Shown: in pieces, positions 1 through 8,786 of the stretch
How the letters are laid out: each line of letters opens with the position of its first letter
Position numbering within the stretch: the stretch's first letter is position 1
Origin: WLMZ01 sp038227995
Lineage (GTDB): Bacteria; Actinomycetota; Acidimicrobiia; Acidimicrobiales; Ilumatobacteraceae
Reading direction: 5' to 3'
Assembly: GCA_038227995.1 (NCBI GenBank)
Contig: JBBRPP010000007.1
Span: 62,001 to 126,000 of the forward strand
Length of the DNA stretch: 64,000 bases
Notes under the pieces: model-generated
The model's input: the letters and a program-made list of their open reading frames with translations, nothing else
The model's database searches: none
Told to the model about the DNA's origin: nothing
Made by a program: the position numbers and the translations under genes

Positions 1-322
1 GCCACGGCAGGAGCGCCGAGTCCTGGAAGGCAACACCCATCTGATGTGCTCGACGCAGGTCCTGCGGATGCGCGCCGTTGACGAGGATCTCGCCACCGGT
101 TGGCTGCTCGAGGTCGGCGATCATTCGCAGCAGCGTTGATTTGCCGCAGCCTGAAGGTCCGAGCAGCGCAGTGAAGCTGCCGCGGGGCGCGTTCAGCGAG
201 ATCGTGTCGATCGCCGCGACGGCGCGCTTGCCGTGGCCAAACGTCTTCGTCACTCCGCGGAGCTCCAAGCCATGGACCGCCTGCCCTGGCTGGAGTTGCT
301 GAGGATTCACGAGAGGATCCAT
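1..322 (-). CDS. ABC transporter ATP-binding protein, NitT/TauT/SsuB type (partial)
   Basis: The first 107 residues of an ABC ATPase are visible; the rest lies beyond the left edge. The Walker A motif GPSGCGKST is at about residues 55-63 and the Q-loop (AFQDSALLPW) at about 97-107, a form typical of the NitT/TauT/SsuB importer family. The ATPase would sit on the cytoplasmic face of the membrane and energise uptake. It lies 50 bp downstream of the solute-binding lipoprotein gene and reads in the same direction, so the two form an importer operon whose permease is probably just outside the window. The ATG at 322 is chosen because the conserved domain begins about 20 residues later. Substrate unknown. 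Confidence 0.9.
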   Translation of the reverse strand, partial: MDPLVNPQQLQPGQAVHGLELRGVTKTFGHGKRAVAAIDTISLNAPRGSFTALLGPSGCGKSTLLRMIADLEQPTGGEILVNGAHPQDLRRAHQMGVAFQDSALLPW

Positions 323-372
323 ACCGACTCCTGGTGCTGTCTCGGTGCGATCCGTCAGGGCCGCTGTGCTGA

Positions 373-1563
373 TCATGCCGGAGTGCTGCCACCCTTGTAG
401 ACCGCGGCGAGCACGTCGTTGGTGAACATGTCCGCTGTCGCAGTGACTCCACCGAGGGCAAGGGACGCGATCGTGCCGGCGATCTTCGCGTCGGTCATCC
501 AGAACAGGCCATGGGCCTTGGTGTCGTCGTCGGCCACGAATCCGTTCTGCGCTTCGGCATCCAGCTTCTGCTGCACCGGATCGAGCTTGAGGTCCTTGCC
601 GAAGTTGGTGACCGCGAGATCCGCTGCGCCATCCGGATTGGCCACGACGTCTGCCCAGCCCAGCGACTCGCCCTTCATCATCGCCACGAGCAAAGGCATC
701 TTCGCCGGGTCTGCGAGATCCTTGCCGTTCGCGATGTACAGGTCCTCCATGAGCGGGTAGTTGAAGTCGCTGAGCAGCATGACGTAGGTGTCGACGCCTT
801 GTTCCTTCAGAACACTCGGCTCATTGGGCGCGAATGCCATCAGCGCGTCGATCTCCCCCGAGGCGAGCGATGTTGCGTCGAAGCCGACCGTGACGACGTC
901 GACCTTGGTGACATCGAGCTTGTTCGCCTTGGCGAACGAATCCCAGATCGGCGCGTTCGAGTCGCTGATGCCGACCTTGTGGCCGTAGAGATCGGTCGGG
1001 GTCTTCAGCGGCTTCGAAGCCAACGACGCGATGCACGTCGGGTTCTTCTGGAAGCCCGCACCGATGATCTTGAGCCCCGAGCCGTTGTTGATGGACGCGA
1101 TGACCTCGGCGGTGTGGCTGATGCCGACGAGGGCTTGCCCGGACACGACGATGGGTTCCGGCGCGAGGCTGGGTCCACCGGCGAGCAGTGTGACGTCGAG
1201 GCCCGCATCGGTGTAGTAACCCTTGGTGGTGGCGAAGAAGCTGCCGGCGAACTGGACGTTCTTGAGGTAGCAGAACTGGATCGCGACCGACGTCAGGCTG
1301 CCGGCCGCGGCCGTCGACCCGCCTGTCGCCGCAACAGACGTGGCGGTCACTCCGGTTGTGGCGGTCGCTCCGGTTGTGGCCGTCGCTGCAGCTGTCGTCG
1401 TGACCGCAGCTGCCGTCGTTGTCGCTGCGGACTTCGAATCAGATCCGCATGCCGCCAGGAACGCGGCCAGGGAGGCGCTTGCGCCGAGCGCGGCCCCACC
1501 TTGCAGGAGTCGACGTCGGCTGAGCGGGCGATCGAAGGAGTCGGTGAGCATCGTGTCGGTCAT
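373..1563 (-). CDS. ABC transporter substrate-binding lipoprotein, NMT1/THI5-SsuA type
   Basis: This 396-residue exported protein starts with a twin-arginine stretch (SRRRLLQGG, residues 15-23), a hydrophobic segment and a lipobox ending at Cys39, so it is probably a Tat-exported lipoprotein. A low-complexity Ala/Thr linker of about 50 residues follows. The rest has the pattern of NMT1/SsuA periplasmic-binding proteins, including a segment around GYYTDAGLDVTLLAGG and a later DLYGHKVGISDSNAP region. Members of this family bind pyrimidines, sulfonates, nitrate or aromatic anions. The divergent uricase-like gene makes a purine-derived or ureide ligand a reasonable guess, but nothing in the sequence proves it. 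Confidence 0.88.
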   Translation of the reverse strand: MTDTMLTDSFDRPLSRRRLLQGGAALGASASLAAFLAACGSDSKSAATTTAAAVTTTAAATATTGATATTGVTATSVAATGGSTAAAGSLTSVAIQFCYLKNVQFAGSFFATTKGYYTDAGLDVTLLAGGPSLAPEPIVVSGQALVGISHTAEVIASINNGSGLKIIGAGFQKNPTCIASLASKPLKTPTDLYGHKVGISDSNAPIWDSFAKANKLDVTKVDVVTVGFDATSLASGEIDALMAFAPNEPSVLKEQGVDTYVMLLSDFNYPLMEDLYIANGKDLADPAKMPLLVAMMKGESLGWADVVANPDGAADLAVTNFGKDLKLDPVQQKLDAEAQNGFVADDDTKAHGLFWMTDAKIAGTIASLALGGVTATADMFTNDVLAAVYKGGSTPA

Positions 1564-1588
1564 GATGACTGCCTTTCAGATTGTAAGA

Positions 1589-1598
1589 TTGTAGACAA
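1589..1598. promoter_or_regulatory. Putative GntR-type operator in the importer promoter region
   Basis: TTGTAGACAA is a 10-bp palindrome in an AT-rich patch about 30 bp upstream of the lipoprotein gene, between it and the divergent uricase-like gene. It resembles the TTGT-N2-ACAA half-site pattern of FCD-subfamily GntR regulators. Two tandem copies of AGATTGTA (1578-1593) overlap it. No regulator gene is in view on this side. Confidence 0.35.
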
Positions 1599-1741
1599 AA
1601 CATTAAAGTCAAAGTGTTTCGTGCGGATGTCCGAACGTCAGCGGCCGCGTGAACAGCACGCGCGAGCAGGTCTGCCTCGTCGACGACCTGATCAAATTCA
1701 CGACATCCGAGGCGCACCAACGCGACGGAAGGGACCAACTC

Positions 1742-2572
1742 ATGACGGCAATCCAGTCGGCGGCTTACGGCAAGGCGGGGGTCCACGTCCTCACCCGCGT
1801 GACCGTCGACGGCTTGGCGTGTGTACGGGATGTCTCGATGTCCATCTCGATCACGGGAGACTTCCTGGATTCATATCGTGCTGGTGACAACCAAGCCGTG
1901 CTCCCGAGCGACACGCTGCGCCGCCATGCAATCGCCGCGGTCGATGCCGCTCGAGTCGACTCGGACATGAAGGCCGACGTCTTGCCGATGCTCAATGCAA
2001 TCGCGAGGCGGATCATCATCGCCAACACCGCAATCACGAGGGTGAGCATCGATGCGTCGGTGACGCCATGGCAGCGCTGGTCTCCGACCTCTTTCGTTCG
2101 GGCACCGTGGACGGAGACGGCGATGGTGCATGTCGACAACGACGGGTCAGTGACGTCGCGTTGTGGCGTCATCGGACTGGACGTGCTGACGACTGCGGGC
2201 AGTTCGTTCACCGGTTTCATGCACGATTCGCTGACCGTGCAGACCGATGCCCACGACCGTCCCCTGCTCGGCACGCTCGAAGCGTCGTGGACGTTCGTCG
2301 ATGACGCTGAGTCGGTGCTGACCGCTGACGTCGTCGCGAGCCTGCTCGATGCCGTGAGCGAGCGGCCATCGAACGGCGTGCAACAACTTCTGCACGACTC
2401 AGCAATCGCACTGCTCGATGGGCACGATTCGATCGGCACGTTGACGTTGCGCTTTGCATCGACGTCGCTCCCTCCGATCCCCAGCGACCTCGCCGCGAAT
2501 GGGGTTCCAATGACGCATCAAGTCGGCGACGGTTCAGTTGGCATCACGGAGGTGACCCTCGCCCGAGACTGA
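1742..2572 (+). CDS. Uricase-like protein (urate oxidase, T-fold)
   Basis: A 276-residue protein with both halves of the tandem T-fold uricase. The N-terminal half has YGKAGVHVLTRVT with Lys11 and the AVLPSDT motif with Thr58, the same 47-residue spacing as the Lys10/Thr57 dyad of Aspergillus uricase. SFVR (117-120) matches the substrate-binding Phe/Arg region, TTAGSSFTGF opens the second half, and VQQLL (213-217) fits the conserved Gln. The usual C-terminal PN-x-HH motif is replaced by TSLPPIPSDL, so the active-site His is not obvious. Uricases convert urate to 5-hydroxyisourate in the cytoplasm. The ATG at 1742 is chosen because homology starts about 8 residues later. It is divergent from an ABC importer operon. 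Confidence 0.72.
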   Translation: MTAIQSAAYGKAGVHVLTRVTVDGLACVRDVSMSISITGDFLDSYRAGDNQAVLPSDTLRRHAIAAVDAARVDSDMKADVLPMLNAIARRIIIANTAITRVSIDASVTPWQRWSPTSFVRAPWTETAMVHVDNDGSVTSRCGVIGLDVLTTAGSSFTGFMHDSLTVQTDAHDRPLLGTLEASWTFVDDAESVLTADVVASLLDAVSERPSNGVQQLLHDSAIALLDGHDSIGTLTLRFASTSLPPIPSDLAANGVPMTHQVGDGSVGITEVTLARD

Positions 2573-2649
2573 CCGCGCCGAAGCCGAGGGTTATCGTGAT
2601 CTGCCGTCGCGGATGTGCTCACGACAGCAACCGTCCTGGGGAGGCGCCG

Positions 2650-3867
2650 ATGTCGATCTCTGAGGTCTCACGACCCGAAGCAACTCACGTGCCGCTGTTC
2701 GAGCGGTTCGATGTCATCGACGTCGACACGCACATCACCGAGCCGCCCGACACCTGGACCGCGCGCATGGCCTCGAAGTGGGGCGCGGCGATCCCCCACA
2801 TCGAGCGACTGAACGGGTTCGATGTGTGGGTCATCAATGGTCAGCCGTACGCCAAGCCGGGCAACACGGCGATGGCCGGCTTCGACGGCACCCTTCCCGA
2901 CGGGCCCAAGACCTACGCCGACATGCACCCGGCCGCCTGGGACCCCGATGCGCGGGTCAGATTCATGGACGAACAGCACATTCGGGCCCAGGTGCTGTAC
3001 CCGAACCTGGGCGGCTTCGGAGCCGGTGCCTGGCTGGACAAGGGCGACCCTGCGTATGCACTCGACTGCCTCCGTGCCTACAACGACTTCCAAACCGACT
3101 TCGCCTCAGTCGCTCCGGATCGCCTGCTGCCGATCACATCCGTCCCGTTCTGGGATGTCGACGCCTCGATCACCGAGATCGAACGAACCGTCGCCAACGG
3201 ACATCGCGGCATCAACTTCTGCAACCAACCCGAGGCGTACGGGCAGCCACCATTGTGGGACGCACACTGGGATCCACTGTGGGCCGCGACCCGAGACACC
3301 GGCGTGCCGGTCAACTTCCACATCGGAGGTGGGCGAATCGGCGAACTGTTGTCGAAGGGTGGCGAGATGGGCTTTCGCGCCAACTTTTCGCGGATGTCGT
3401 CGATGCTGTTCGTCGACAACCTGCGCTGCATCACCGACCTCATCCACGGCGGTGTCTGCCACCGCTTTCCCGACCTCATGTTCGTCTCGGTCGAGAGCGG
3501 GATCGGCATGATCCCCGGCGCCCTGGAGGCCTTCGACTGGCAGTGGCGCAACGGCGGCGTCGCCGGAGAGCACCCCGAGTTCGAGCTGATCCCATCCGAG
3601 TACTTCCGCCGCCAGATCCATGGGTGCTTCTGGTACGAGCGCGACGCTGCGCTGCCGGCGCTGCTCGCCTACCCCGACAACATGTTGTTCGAGAGCGACT
3701 TCCCTCATCCCACCTGTCAGCATCCGGGCCCAGCGACACCGGCGGTCGAGCCGCAGCAGTACGCGAGCGAAGCGCTGTCGTCGTTGCCCGACGACGTGCT
3801 GGAAAAGGTGCTCGTGTCCAACGCAGCGCGCCTCTACGGCGTGGCTGCGTCAAATCACCGTGACTGA
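2650..3867 (+). CDS. Amidohydrolase family protein (amidohydrolase 2, TIM-barrel)
   Basis: A 405-residue metal-dependent hydrolase of the amidohydrolase-2/ACMSD-like type. DVDTHITEPPDTW near residue 24 gives the first metal-ligand motif in its DxDxH form, NFHIGGG follows in the middle, and ESDFPHPTC near the C-terminus supplies the late acidic/His motif. Family members decarboxylate or hydrolyse aromatic or cyclic acids; the substrate is not deducible. The ATG at 2650 has a good ribosome-binding site (GGGGAGG) just upstream. It is the first gene of a tight operon and overlaps the next gene by 8 bp, which suggests translational coupling. Confidence 0.88.
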   Translation: MSISEVSRPEATHVPLFERFDVIDVDTHITEPPDTWTARMASKWGAAIPHIERLNGFDVWVINGQPYAKPGNTAMAGFDGTLPDGPKTYADMHPAAWDPDARVRFMDEQHIRAQVLYPNLGGFGAGAWLDKGDPAYALDCLRAYNDFQTDFASVAPDRLLPITSVPFWDVDASITEIERTVANGHRGINFCNQPEAYGQPPLWDAHWDPLWAATRDTGVPVNFHIGGGRIGELLSKGGEMGFRANFSRMSSMLFVDNLRCITDLIHGGVCHRFPDLMFVSVESGIGMIPGALEAFDWQWRNGGVAGEHPEFELIPSEYFRRQIHGCFWYERDAALPALLAYPDNMLFESDFPHPTCQHPGPATPAVEPQQYASEALSSLPDDVLEKVLVSNAARLYGVAASNHRD

Positions 3868-4849
3868 CACGGGCGGTCTCGATCCGGACATCGCGGTCCG
3901 GCTCCGAGCGTGGCTCAGCGACGAGCTCGGCCGCGATGTCGCGATCGGCAGCGTGCGGCGTACATCGGCCGGCTTCTCGCGCGAGAACTGGGTGTTCGAT
4001 GCCACCTGGGACGGTGTTCGGCACGACCTCATCGCACGGCGTGATCCCGTGGGCAGCGTGCTCGCCACCGATCGAGCGGTCGAGACCGCCGTGGTCCGCG
4101 CGATGCAGGCGACGATGATCCCGTCACCCACCCTTCGTTGGGTCGATCTCGACGGTGCTCGCCTCGGCCGCCCGTCGCTGGTGATGGACATGGCAGTCGG
4201 CGACTGCGACGGCTACGTGCTCAACCGCGAGCGCCCCCTCGACACACGCGTCGCCATTGCCCACGAGCTGTACGACGCGCTGGCCGACATCCATCGACTC
4301 GACTGGCGCACCCTTGGCCTCGCGGAGACTCTCGACGATCCCGGCTCGGCGGCCGCGCTCGCCGCGCTCGACCACTGGGAATCCGAGTTGGTCCGGGTCA
4401 AGCTCGGACCCGAGCCCGAGTTGGCATACGTCATCGCGTGGCTGCGTACGAACGCTCCGGTCAGCACGTTGACCACGCTCGTCCATGGCGACTTCAAGCC
4501 GGGCAACGTGCTGCTCGACGGCGATCGACTGTCGGCCGTCCTCGACTGGGAGACCGCGCACCTCGGCGACCCGCACGAGGATCTCGGCTGGGTCACCAAC
4601 CCGGTGCGTGCCGGCGAACATCGCATCGCCGATCATTGGGAGCCCGCCGAATTGCTCGCTCGGTGGAGCGCCCGCACCGGTTGGCAGGTCGACCCAGACA
4701 GCGTCCGCTGGTGGCAGGTGCTGGCCAACGTCAAGCTCGCCGTCATCGTGCTCAGCGGCATTCACGCGATGGTCGACGGTCGGCTCGACCGGATCATGCA
4801 GTCGCCTGTGTCGTTGTATCGCGTCCTCCTGAGCCAGATCGCGGCCTGA
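3860..4849 (+). CDS. Phosphotransferase family protein (APH/ACAD10-like kinase)
   Basis: This 329-residue protein has the aminoglycoside-phosphotransferase/choline-kinase fold. The Brenner-type catalytic loop HGDFKPGNVL is near residue 209, and the metal-binding motif LDWETAHLGDP follows about 20 residues later. In actinobacteria such proteins often serve catabolic operons and phosphorylate hydroxylated intermediates, as in ACAD10/11-like systems, and do not confer drug resistance. Translation is taken from the GTG at 3860 because the reading frame upstream lies inside the amidohydrolase gene. It shares its stop/start (TGATG) with the next gene. Confidence 0.87.
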   Translation: MTDTGGLDPDIAVRLRAWLSDELGRDVAIGSVRRTSAGFSRENWVFDATWDGVRHDLIARRDPVGSVLATDRAVETAVVRAMQATMIPSPTLRWVDLDGARLGRPSLVMDMAVGDCDGYVLNRERPLDTRVAIAHELYDALADIHRLDWRTLGLAETLDDPGSAAALAALDHWESELVRVKLGPEPELAYVIAWLRTNAPVSTLTTLVHGDFKPGNVLLDGDRLSAVLDWETAHLGDPHEDLGWVTNPVRAGEHRIADHWEPAELLARWSARTGWQVDPDSVRWWQVLANVKLAVIVLSGIHAMVDGRLDRIMQSPVSLYRVLLSQIAA

Positions 4850-5304
4850 TGCATCCATCGATCACCGAGCAGCTCGACGGCATCCGCCACGTGCTCGCCA
4901 CCGTTGTCGCGCCCGCCGTCGACGACGCTTACGTCGCCGACGTGCTTGCCGGCATCATCGGCACGATCGAGACCCTCGGCCGCTGGGCCGAGGTGCCCGC
5001 CTTCCTGCGCGACGATGCTCGTCGGACCGCCGATCTGCTTGTCGTCGCCGGCATCACGCCGCCCTCCCCGCCCGACGACCCGCTCGACATCGAAGCCCTC
5101 GTCGCCCACCACGACGCCGTGCGCGGCTTGCTCGAGCAGTCGATGGCACACGTGATGAACGACGTCGACGCATGCGCGGCGATGGCCCTGCTGTTCGCCG
5201 AGCGATCCGCTCGGTTCCCGTTGATCAATCACCGCGCCGGGATGCAACCAGCGACTCGACCCGTCAACCGATCCGGAGGCTCTGATGCTCACCCCGCTCG
5301 ATGA
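4849..5304 (+). CDS. Hypothetical protein in amidohydrolase/kinase operon
   Basis: A 151-residue, mostly helical, acidic protein that I do not recognise. It has no signal peptide or membrane segment. Position is the main clue: its ATG overlaps the kinase stop codon and its C-terminus overlaps the next gene by 20 bp, so it is translated with a catabolic-looking operon. Small helical proteins accompany similar kinases in other actinobacteria, but I cannot assign this one to a family. An ATG at the stop/start overlap is the most economical start. Confidence 0.7.
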   Translation: MHPSITEQLDGIRHVLATVVAPAVDDAYVADVLAGIIGTIETLGRWAEVPAFLRDDARRTADLLVVAGITPPSPPDDPLDIEALVAHHDAVRGLLEQSMAHVMNDVDACAAMALLFAERSARFPLINHRAGMQPATRPVNRSGGSDAHPAR

Positions 5305-6409
5305 CTCACCATGGCATCAACTGCCGACGACGTTCGACCATGTCGGCACCAGCGACGTTCGCTTCTTCGACCGGCTGTGGTTCGCCGCGTCGGATCGAGT
5401 CGGCCACGGAGCGTTCCAGTTCACGATGGGCGTCTACCAGAACATGAACGTGGTCGACGGTGGTGTCATCGCAATCGCCAACGGGCAGCAGCACAACGTG
5501 CGCGTATCCCGTCAACTCCGCCCGCAGTACGACACCACGTGCGGGCCGCTGACCATCGACGTGCTCGAGCCGCTGCGCCGCATCCGCCTCGCCATCGCGG
5601 CCAACGACGGGCCCGTCAGCGGCGAGGTGATCTGGACCGCGACGATGGACGCGCAGGAGGAACGCCACCACTTCAACCGCACGTGGGGTCGCGTCCTCGA
5701 GGACTACAGCCGCTACGACCAGATCGGTGAGCTGTCCGGCTGGCTCGACATCGATGGTCGGCGGACCGACATCGATTCCTGGTGGGCCTGCCGCGACCAC
5801 TCGTGGGGCGTGCGCGAGAACGTCGGCATCACCGAACCGTTCACCGGAGACAAGCCCACCATCGCCGGACCGATCTTCGTGTTCCTCTTCTTCTCCACCG
5901 ACGCGTTCGGGGGCCACGTGCAGATCACACGTCGCGCCGGGCAGAGTCATCTCACCGCCCAGATCGTGGACCGCGCCGACGGCACGATTCGACTCTTCGG
6001 CCGCGTGCAACTCGATGCTCGGTTCGTCGACGAGGGCCGACCGCGGCGATTCGCGGCGGCAACGATCACCGTGACCGGCGACGACGGAGAACAGTTCGTG
6101 TTCGACATCGAACGGCAGGGTTCAGCAGTCGCGATGCAGGGCCTCGGCTACGGCGGCTACGACGACGGCCGAGGCCTCGGCGTCCACCGCGGTGTCACCC
6201 ATCTCGAGCACGAGATCTGGGATGTCTCCCATCCGGCCGAGGTGACCCTCCCCGACGGCACGGTCGCTCGACCTGTCCATCGCATCCAACCCGTTGGCCT
6301 CACGTTGCGCAGCGGACACGGAACCAGCAGGGGAACCGGCAGCCTGACGTTCATCGCCGAAGCTGACCTCGATTCCGACGGCCACCTTCGAGTCGACACC
6401 GGCCGCTGA
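5285..6409 (+). CDS. DUF7064-like protein (CrtC/lipocalin-like beta-barrel fold)
   Basis: A 374-residue cytoplasmic protein. The signature CRDHSWGVR near residues 169-177 is typical of DUF7064/DUF7065 and hydroxyneurosporene-synthase (CrtC)-like beta-barrel proteins, which are common in steroid- and terpenoid-degrading actinobacteria. No transmembrane segment is seen. It is the last gene of the operon that starts with the amidohydrolase and overlaps its upstream neighbour by 20 bp. The reaction is unknown. The presence of a hydrolase, a kinase and this protein suggests breakdown or modification of a hydrophobic compound (inference). Confidence 0.7.
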   Translation: MLTPLDDSPWHQLPTTFDHVGTSDVRFFDRLWFAASDRVGHGAFQFTMGVYQNMNVVDGGVIAIANGQQHNVRVSRQLRPQYDTTCGPLTIDVLEPLRRIRLAIAANDGPVSGEVIWTATMDAQEERHHFNRTWGRVLEDYSRYDQIGELSGWLDIDGRRTDIDSWWACRDHSWGVRENVGITEPFTGDKPTIAGPIFVFLFFSTDAFGGHVQITRRAGQSHLTAQIVDRADGTIRLFGRVQLDARFVDEGRPRRFAAATITVTGDDGEQFVFDIERQGSAVAMQGLGYGGYDDGRGLGVHRGVTHLEHEIWDVSHPAEVTLPDGTVARPVHRIQPVGLTLRSGHGTSRGTGSLTFIAEADLDSDGHLRVDTGR

Positions 6410-6476
6410 CGGCTCACCGCATGTCATCGCTCACATCGCGTCTCACCCCATCGCTGAGCGCGCCAAGCCCGTTGAG

Positions 6477-7004
6477 TCAGTTTGCGGCGGCCGCGACGTA
6501 GCTCCCCATCCGAGACGAATCGGAGAACGCGATGCACAGCACCTTGCCGTCGCCGTCGAACGACGTGAGCAACCCCACAGTCGCGCCGTCCGCAGTCGCC
6601 AGCTCGTGCAGCAGCCGCGGATCGACGTTCGTCTGGCAGATCCGAATTGCATCTGGGTCCGTCGCCGATTCGACATCGTGGCCGGCGGTACCGGTCGCAT
6701 ACACCTCTGCGATGTGCGGTGAGCCGCACGCGATGATCGAGATCTTGCCCTGAGTGCCGTCGCGGGCGACTTGGCCACCGATGCATTCGCCAGGCTTCGC
6801 GTCGAAGACCGTACGGGGCTGATGCGTGACGACGTAGATCACACCGACGGCCCCGAGCACGAACGCGGTCGCCGCGGCGATCAGCTTCTTCCGATGCCGA
6901 ACGTGGAAGGGGCGCGTTGGAACGACCGGTGGGAGCAGTTCTTCCAGCGTTGGAGATCGACGCGGGAGAGATGAAGCCGGCTCGGAGAACTCCACCGTCG
7001 TCAT
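6477..7004 (-). CDS. Single-pass membrane protein with septum-formation-like extracellular domain
   Basis: A 175-residue protein with a Pro-rich cytoplasmic N-terminus, basic residues (RHRKK) and one transmembrane helix at about 41-60. The extracellular domain has a Cys pair pattern: GECIGG, then IIACGSPHIAEVYA, then RICQ. This Cys-His layout resembles the septum-formation/DUF4190-associated domain of actinobacterial membrane proteins. The ATG at 7004 is the only start close to the conserved part. It stands alone, convergent with the operon to its left. Confidence 0.65.
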   Translation of the reverse strand: MTTVEFSEPASSLPRRSPTLEELLPPVVPTRPFHVRHRKKLIAAATAFVLGAVGVIYVVTHQPRTVFDAKPGECIGGQVARDGTQGKISIIACGSPHIAEVYATGTAGHDVESATDPDAIRICQTNVDPRLLHELATADGATVGLLTSFDGDGKVLCIAFSDSSRMGSYVAAAAN

Positions 7005-7270
7005 CGTGAAATCTCGCCGCAGGCCATGCTCGGTTATCGGCCTGACATGGCCGCGAGTTGAGGTCAGCACTCGACCGGACGGGTTGTCTCGCCGTCCGAC
7101 CAGGTCCGGCCCGAGGGCGTACTTTCCGTGCGCCTCAATCGATGCGGCGCGATTGTCGCCCACACAAAGCGTGAACTTGGCTGACGGATCACACACGTTC
7201 GACCCATGGCCGCAAGGCGTGTGTGTTGGTGCCGTCGACGGGGAAGACCGACACGGACTTGCGCCGCGCG

Positions 7271-8122
7271 TCAGAGCGCGGCGACGACTTCGTGCAACGC
7301 GAGCCGCATGGTCTCGCGATACTCGAGCGAGTCGTGGATGAGGTGACCGGCGCCCGCGACCATGCGCACGTCGATCTTCGGACTCGACTCGGCGAGCAGC
7401 GCCTTCTCCGGAGTGCGGACGATCGTGTCCGGTGATGCCTCGTCGCCGGCGAGCACGATGCCCGGCACGGTCATGCCCGCGTGCCCGTCGTACACGAGGT
7501 CCATCACGCCGGCGAGCACGCCGTCGAGCACCGACGCGTCGAGCCGCAACATGGCGGTGGCCATTGCGTTGATCGCGTCGGGCTGGAGCGATTCCTTGAA
7601 CGTCCGGCCGTCGAGGCCGGGGCTGTCGTTGAGGATGCCGACCAACGCGTCGAGGGGCACCCCGCTTGCCTGCAGCATCGGGATCGATTCGCGCATCATC
7701 GCGAAAACGGTGATCAGTTCGTTCGGTTCGCCGTCGTCCACTTCCAAGGTGCCGGACATGATCGCCGGGTCCTCCAGCAGCACGGCGCGCACGAGTTCGG
7801 GCCGCGTCTGCGCGATTGCTGCTGCCACGCCACCGCCCAGCGAGTGGCCCACGAGCACGGCCGGTCCACCGGCCACCTGCTCGCACACCGCGATCGCGTC
7901 GGCGACCCATGCCGGGAAGCCGTATGTGCCCGGGGCGCGGCCGGAGTCGCCGTGGCCTCGGAAATCGAGGCGCAGCACGCGGTGCGTGGCTGCCAGTTCG
8001 GGCACCGCCCAGTCCCACGTGTCGGTGCTCCCGGTGATGCCGTGGAGGAACAGCACCACCGGACCGTCGGGGTTGCCGTCCTCGGCAATGTGGAGCGAGA
8101 CGCCGTCATTTTCGATCTGCAT
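7271..8122 (-). CDS. Alpha/beta-fold hydrolase
   Basis: A 283-residue hydrolase with FLHGITGS for the oxyanion region, the nucleophile elbow GHSLGG with Ser94, an Asp in LAGDEASPD, and a C-terminal GAGHLIHDS for the catalytic His. It lacks a signal peptide, so it acts in the cytoplasm on an unknown ester, epoxide or ring-cleavage product. The ATG at 8122 begins just before the fold. The frame stays open further upstream into the damaged cupin gene, but that is a result of the frameshift and not a true fusion. Confidence 0.88.
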   Translation of the reverse strand: MQIENDGVSLHIAEDGNPDGPVVLFLHGITGSTDTWDWAVPELAATHRVLRLDFRGHGDSGRAPGTYGFPAWVADAIAVCEQVAGGPAVLVGHSLGGGVAAAIAQTRPELVRAVLLEDPAIMSGTLEVDDGEPNELITVFAMMRESIPMLQASGVPLDALVGILNDSPGLDGRTFKESLQPDAINAMATAMLRLDASVLDGVLAGVMDLVYDGHAGMTVPGIVLAGDEASPDTIVRTPEKALLAESSPKIDVRMVAGAGHLIHDSLEYRETMRLALHEVVAAL

Positions 8123-8285
8123 TGCCGAAGCGTAGCGAGGCCCGAAAGGCCGGTATTCCATCGTCTGCAGACGCCCTCGTCGCCCCACGAAGTCCTCAGC
8201 CGAAAAGGCACGGCCGCAAGTCATTCGGGAGATCACCTCACGATCACGCCTGGACGAGCAGTCAGTTGCGACCAGAACGTGGCAA

Positions 8286-8752
8286 TCAATCGGGTTGCAA
8301 CGGCGGCCCGATGATCTCGGCACCGTAGGGACCGATCGCGCCGACGAGGCGAGCGATGTCGGGTTCTCTGGGCGGCGGGATCCGGAGTTCGGTTGCGGGT
8401 CACTGGCATCGACGTGATATTGCTCGAACCCGGGCGGTGTCACGAGTTCGAGGAATCGAGCCTGCTCGCTGTCGACTCGGAACGTGTGCGGCACATCGCG
8501 AGGCAACCACACGAACCCGCCGGCAGCGACGGTGCGTTGCTCGCCACCGACGTCAACTGTCAGTGCCCCGTCGATCACGAACATCGCCGTGTCTTCACGG
8601 CGGTGCACGTGTCGTGGCGGCGAAAATCCGCGGCGGGCCCGCTGCTCCATCACGGCCAGTTTGCCGTCGGTCTCGGCGCCGGTGGCGACGATGCTGAGCA
8701 ACGTTCCCACGAACCATCGGTTCCGCTCTGTGATCGTTCCGGAGCTCTCCAT
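8286..8752 (-). pseudogene. Cupin-domain protein (quercetin 2,3-dioxygenase-like) with a one-base frameshift
   Basis: The start (ATG 8752, with GGAGG 9 bases upstream) gives a small cupin with PPRHVHRRED as the metal-binding His cluster and WLPRDVPHTF as the second motif. Near 8395-8400 the frame is lost. One missing base in the codon after Asp-Ser-Asp-Pro restores a natural ending in the next frame (IPPPREPDIARLVGAIG and on to a TGA at 8286-8288). The intact product would be about 155 residues. The lesion may be a real mutation or a sequencing error. The gene is divergent from a TetR regulator. Confidence 0.72.
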
Positions 8753-8786
8753 GTCTCGCAACCTCCATCGTCAAGCGGAATCTTTA

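Noticed and set aside
6477..8018. Upstream extension of the small membrane-protein gene to 513 residues
   Set aside because: The extra part lies opposite the hydrolase gene and is Arg-rich without structure; MTTVEF at 7004 fits a normal start.
7271..8761. Single 496-residue cupin-alpha/beta hydrolase fusion
   Set aside because: The linker is out-of-frame cupin sequence; one base restores a normal cupin end. The hydrolase has its own start at 8122.
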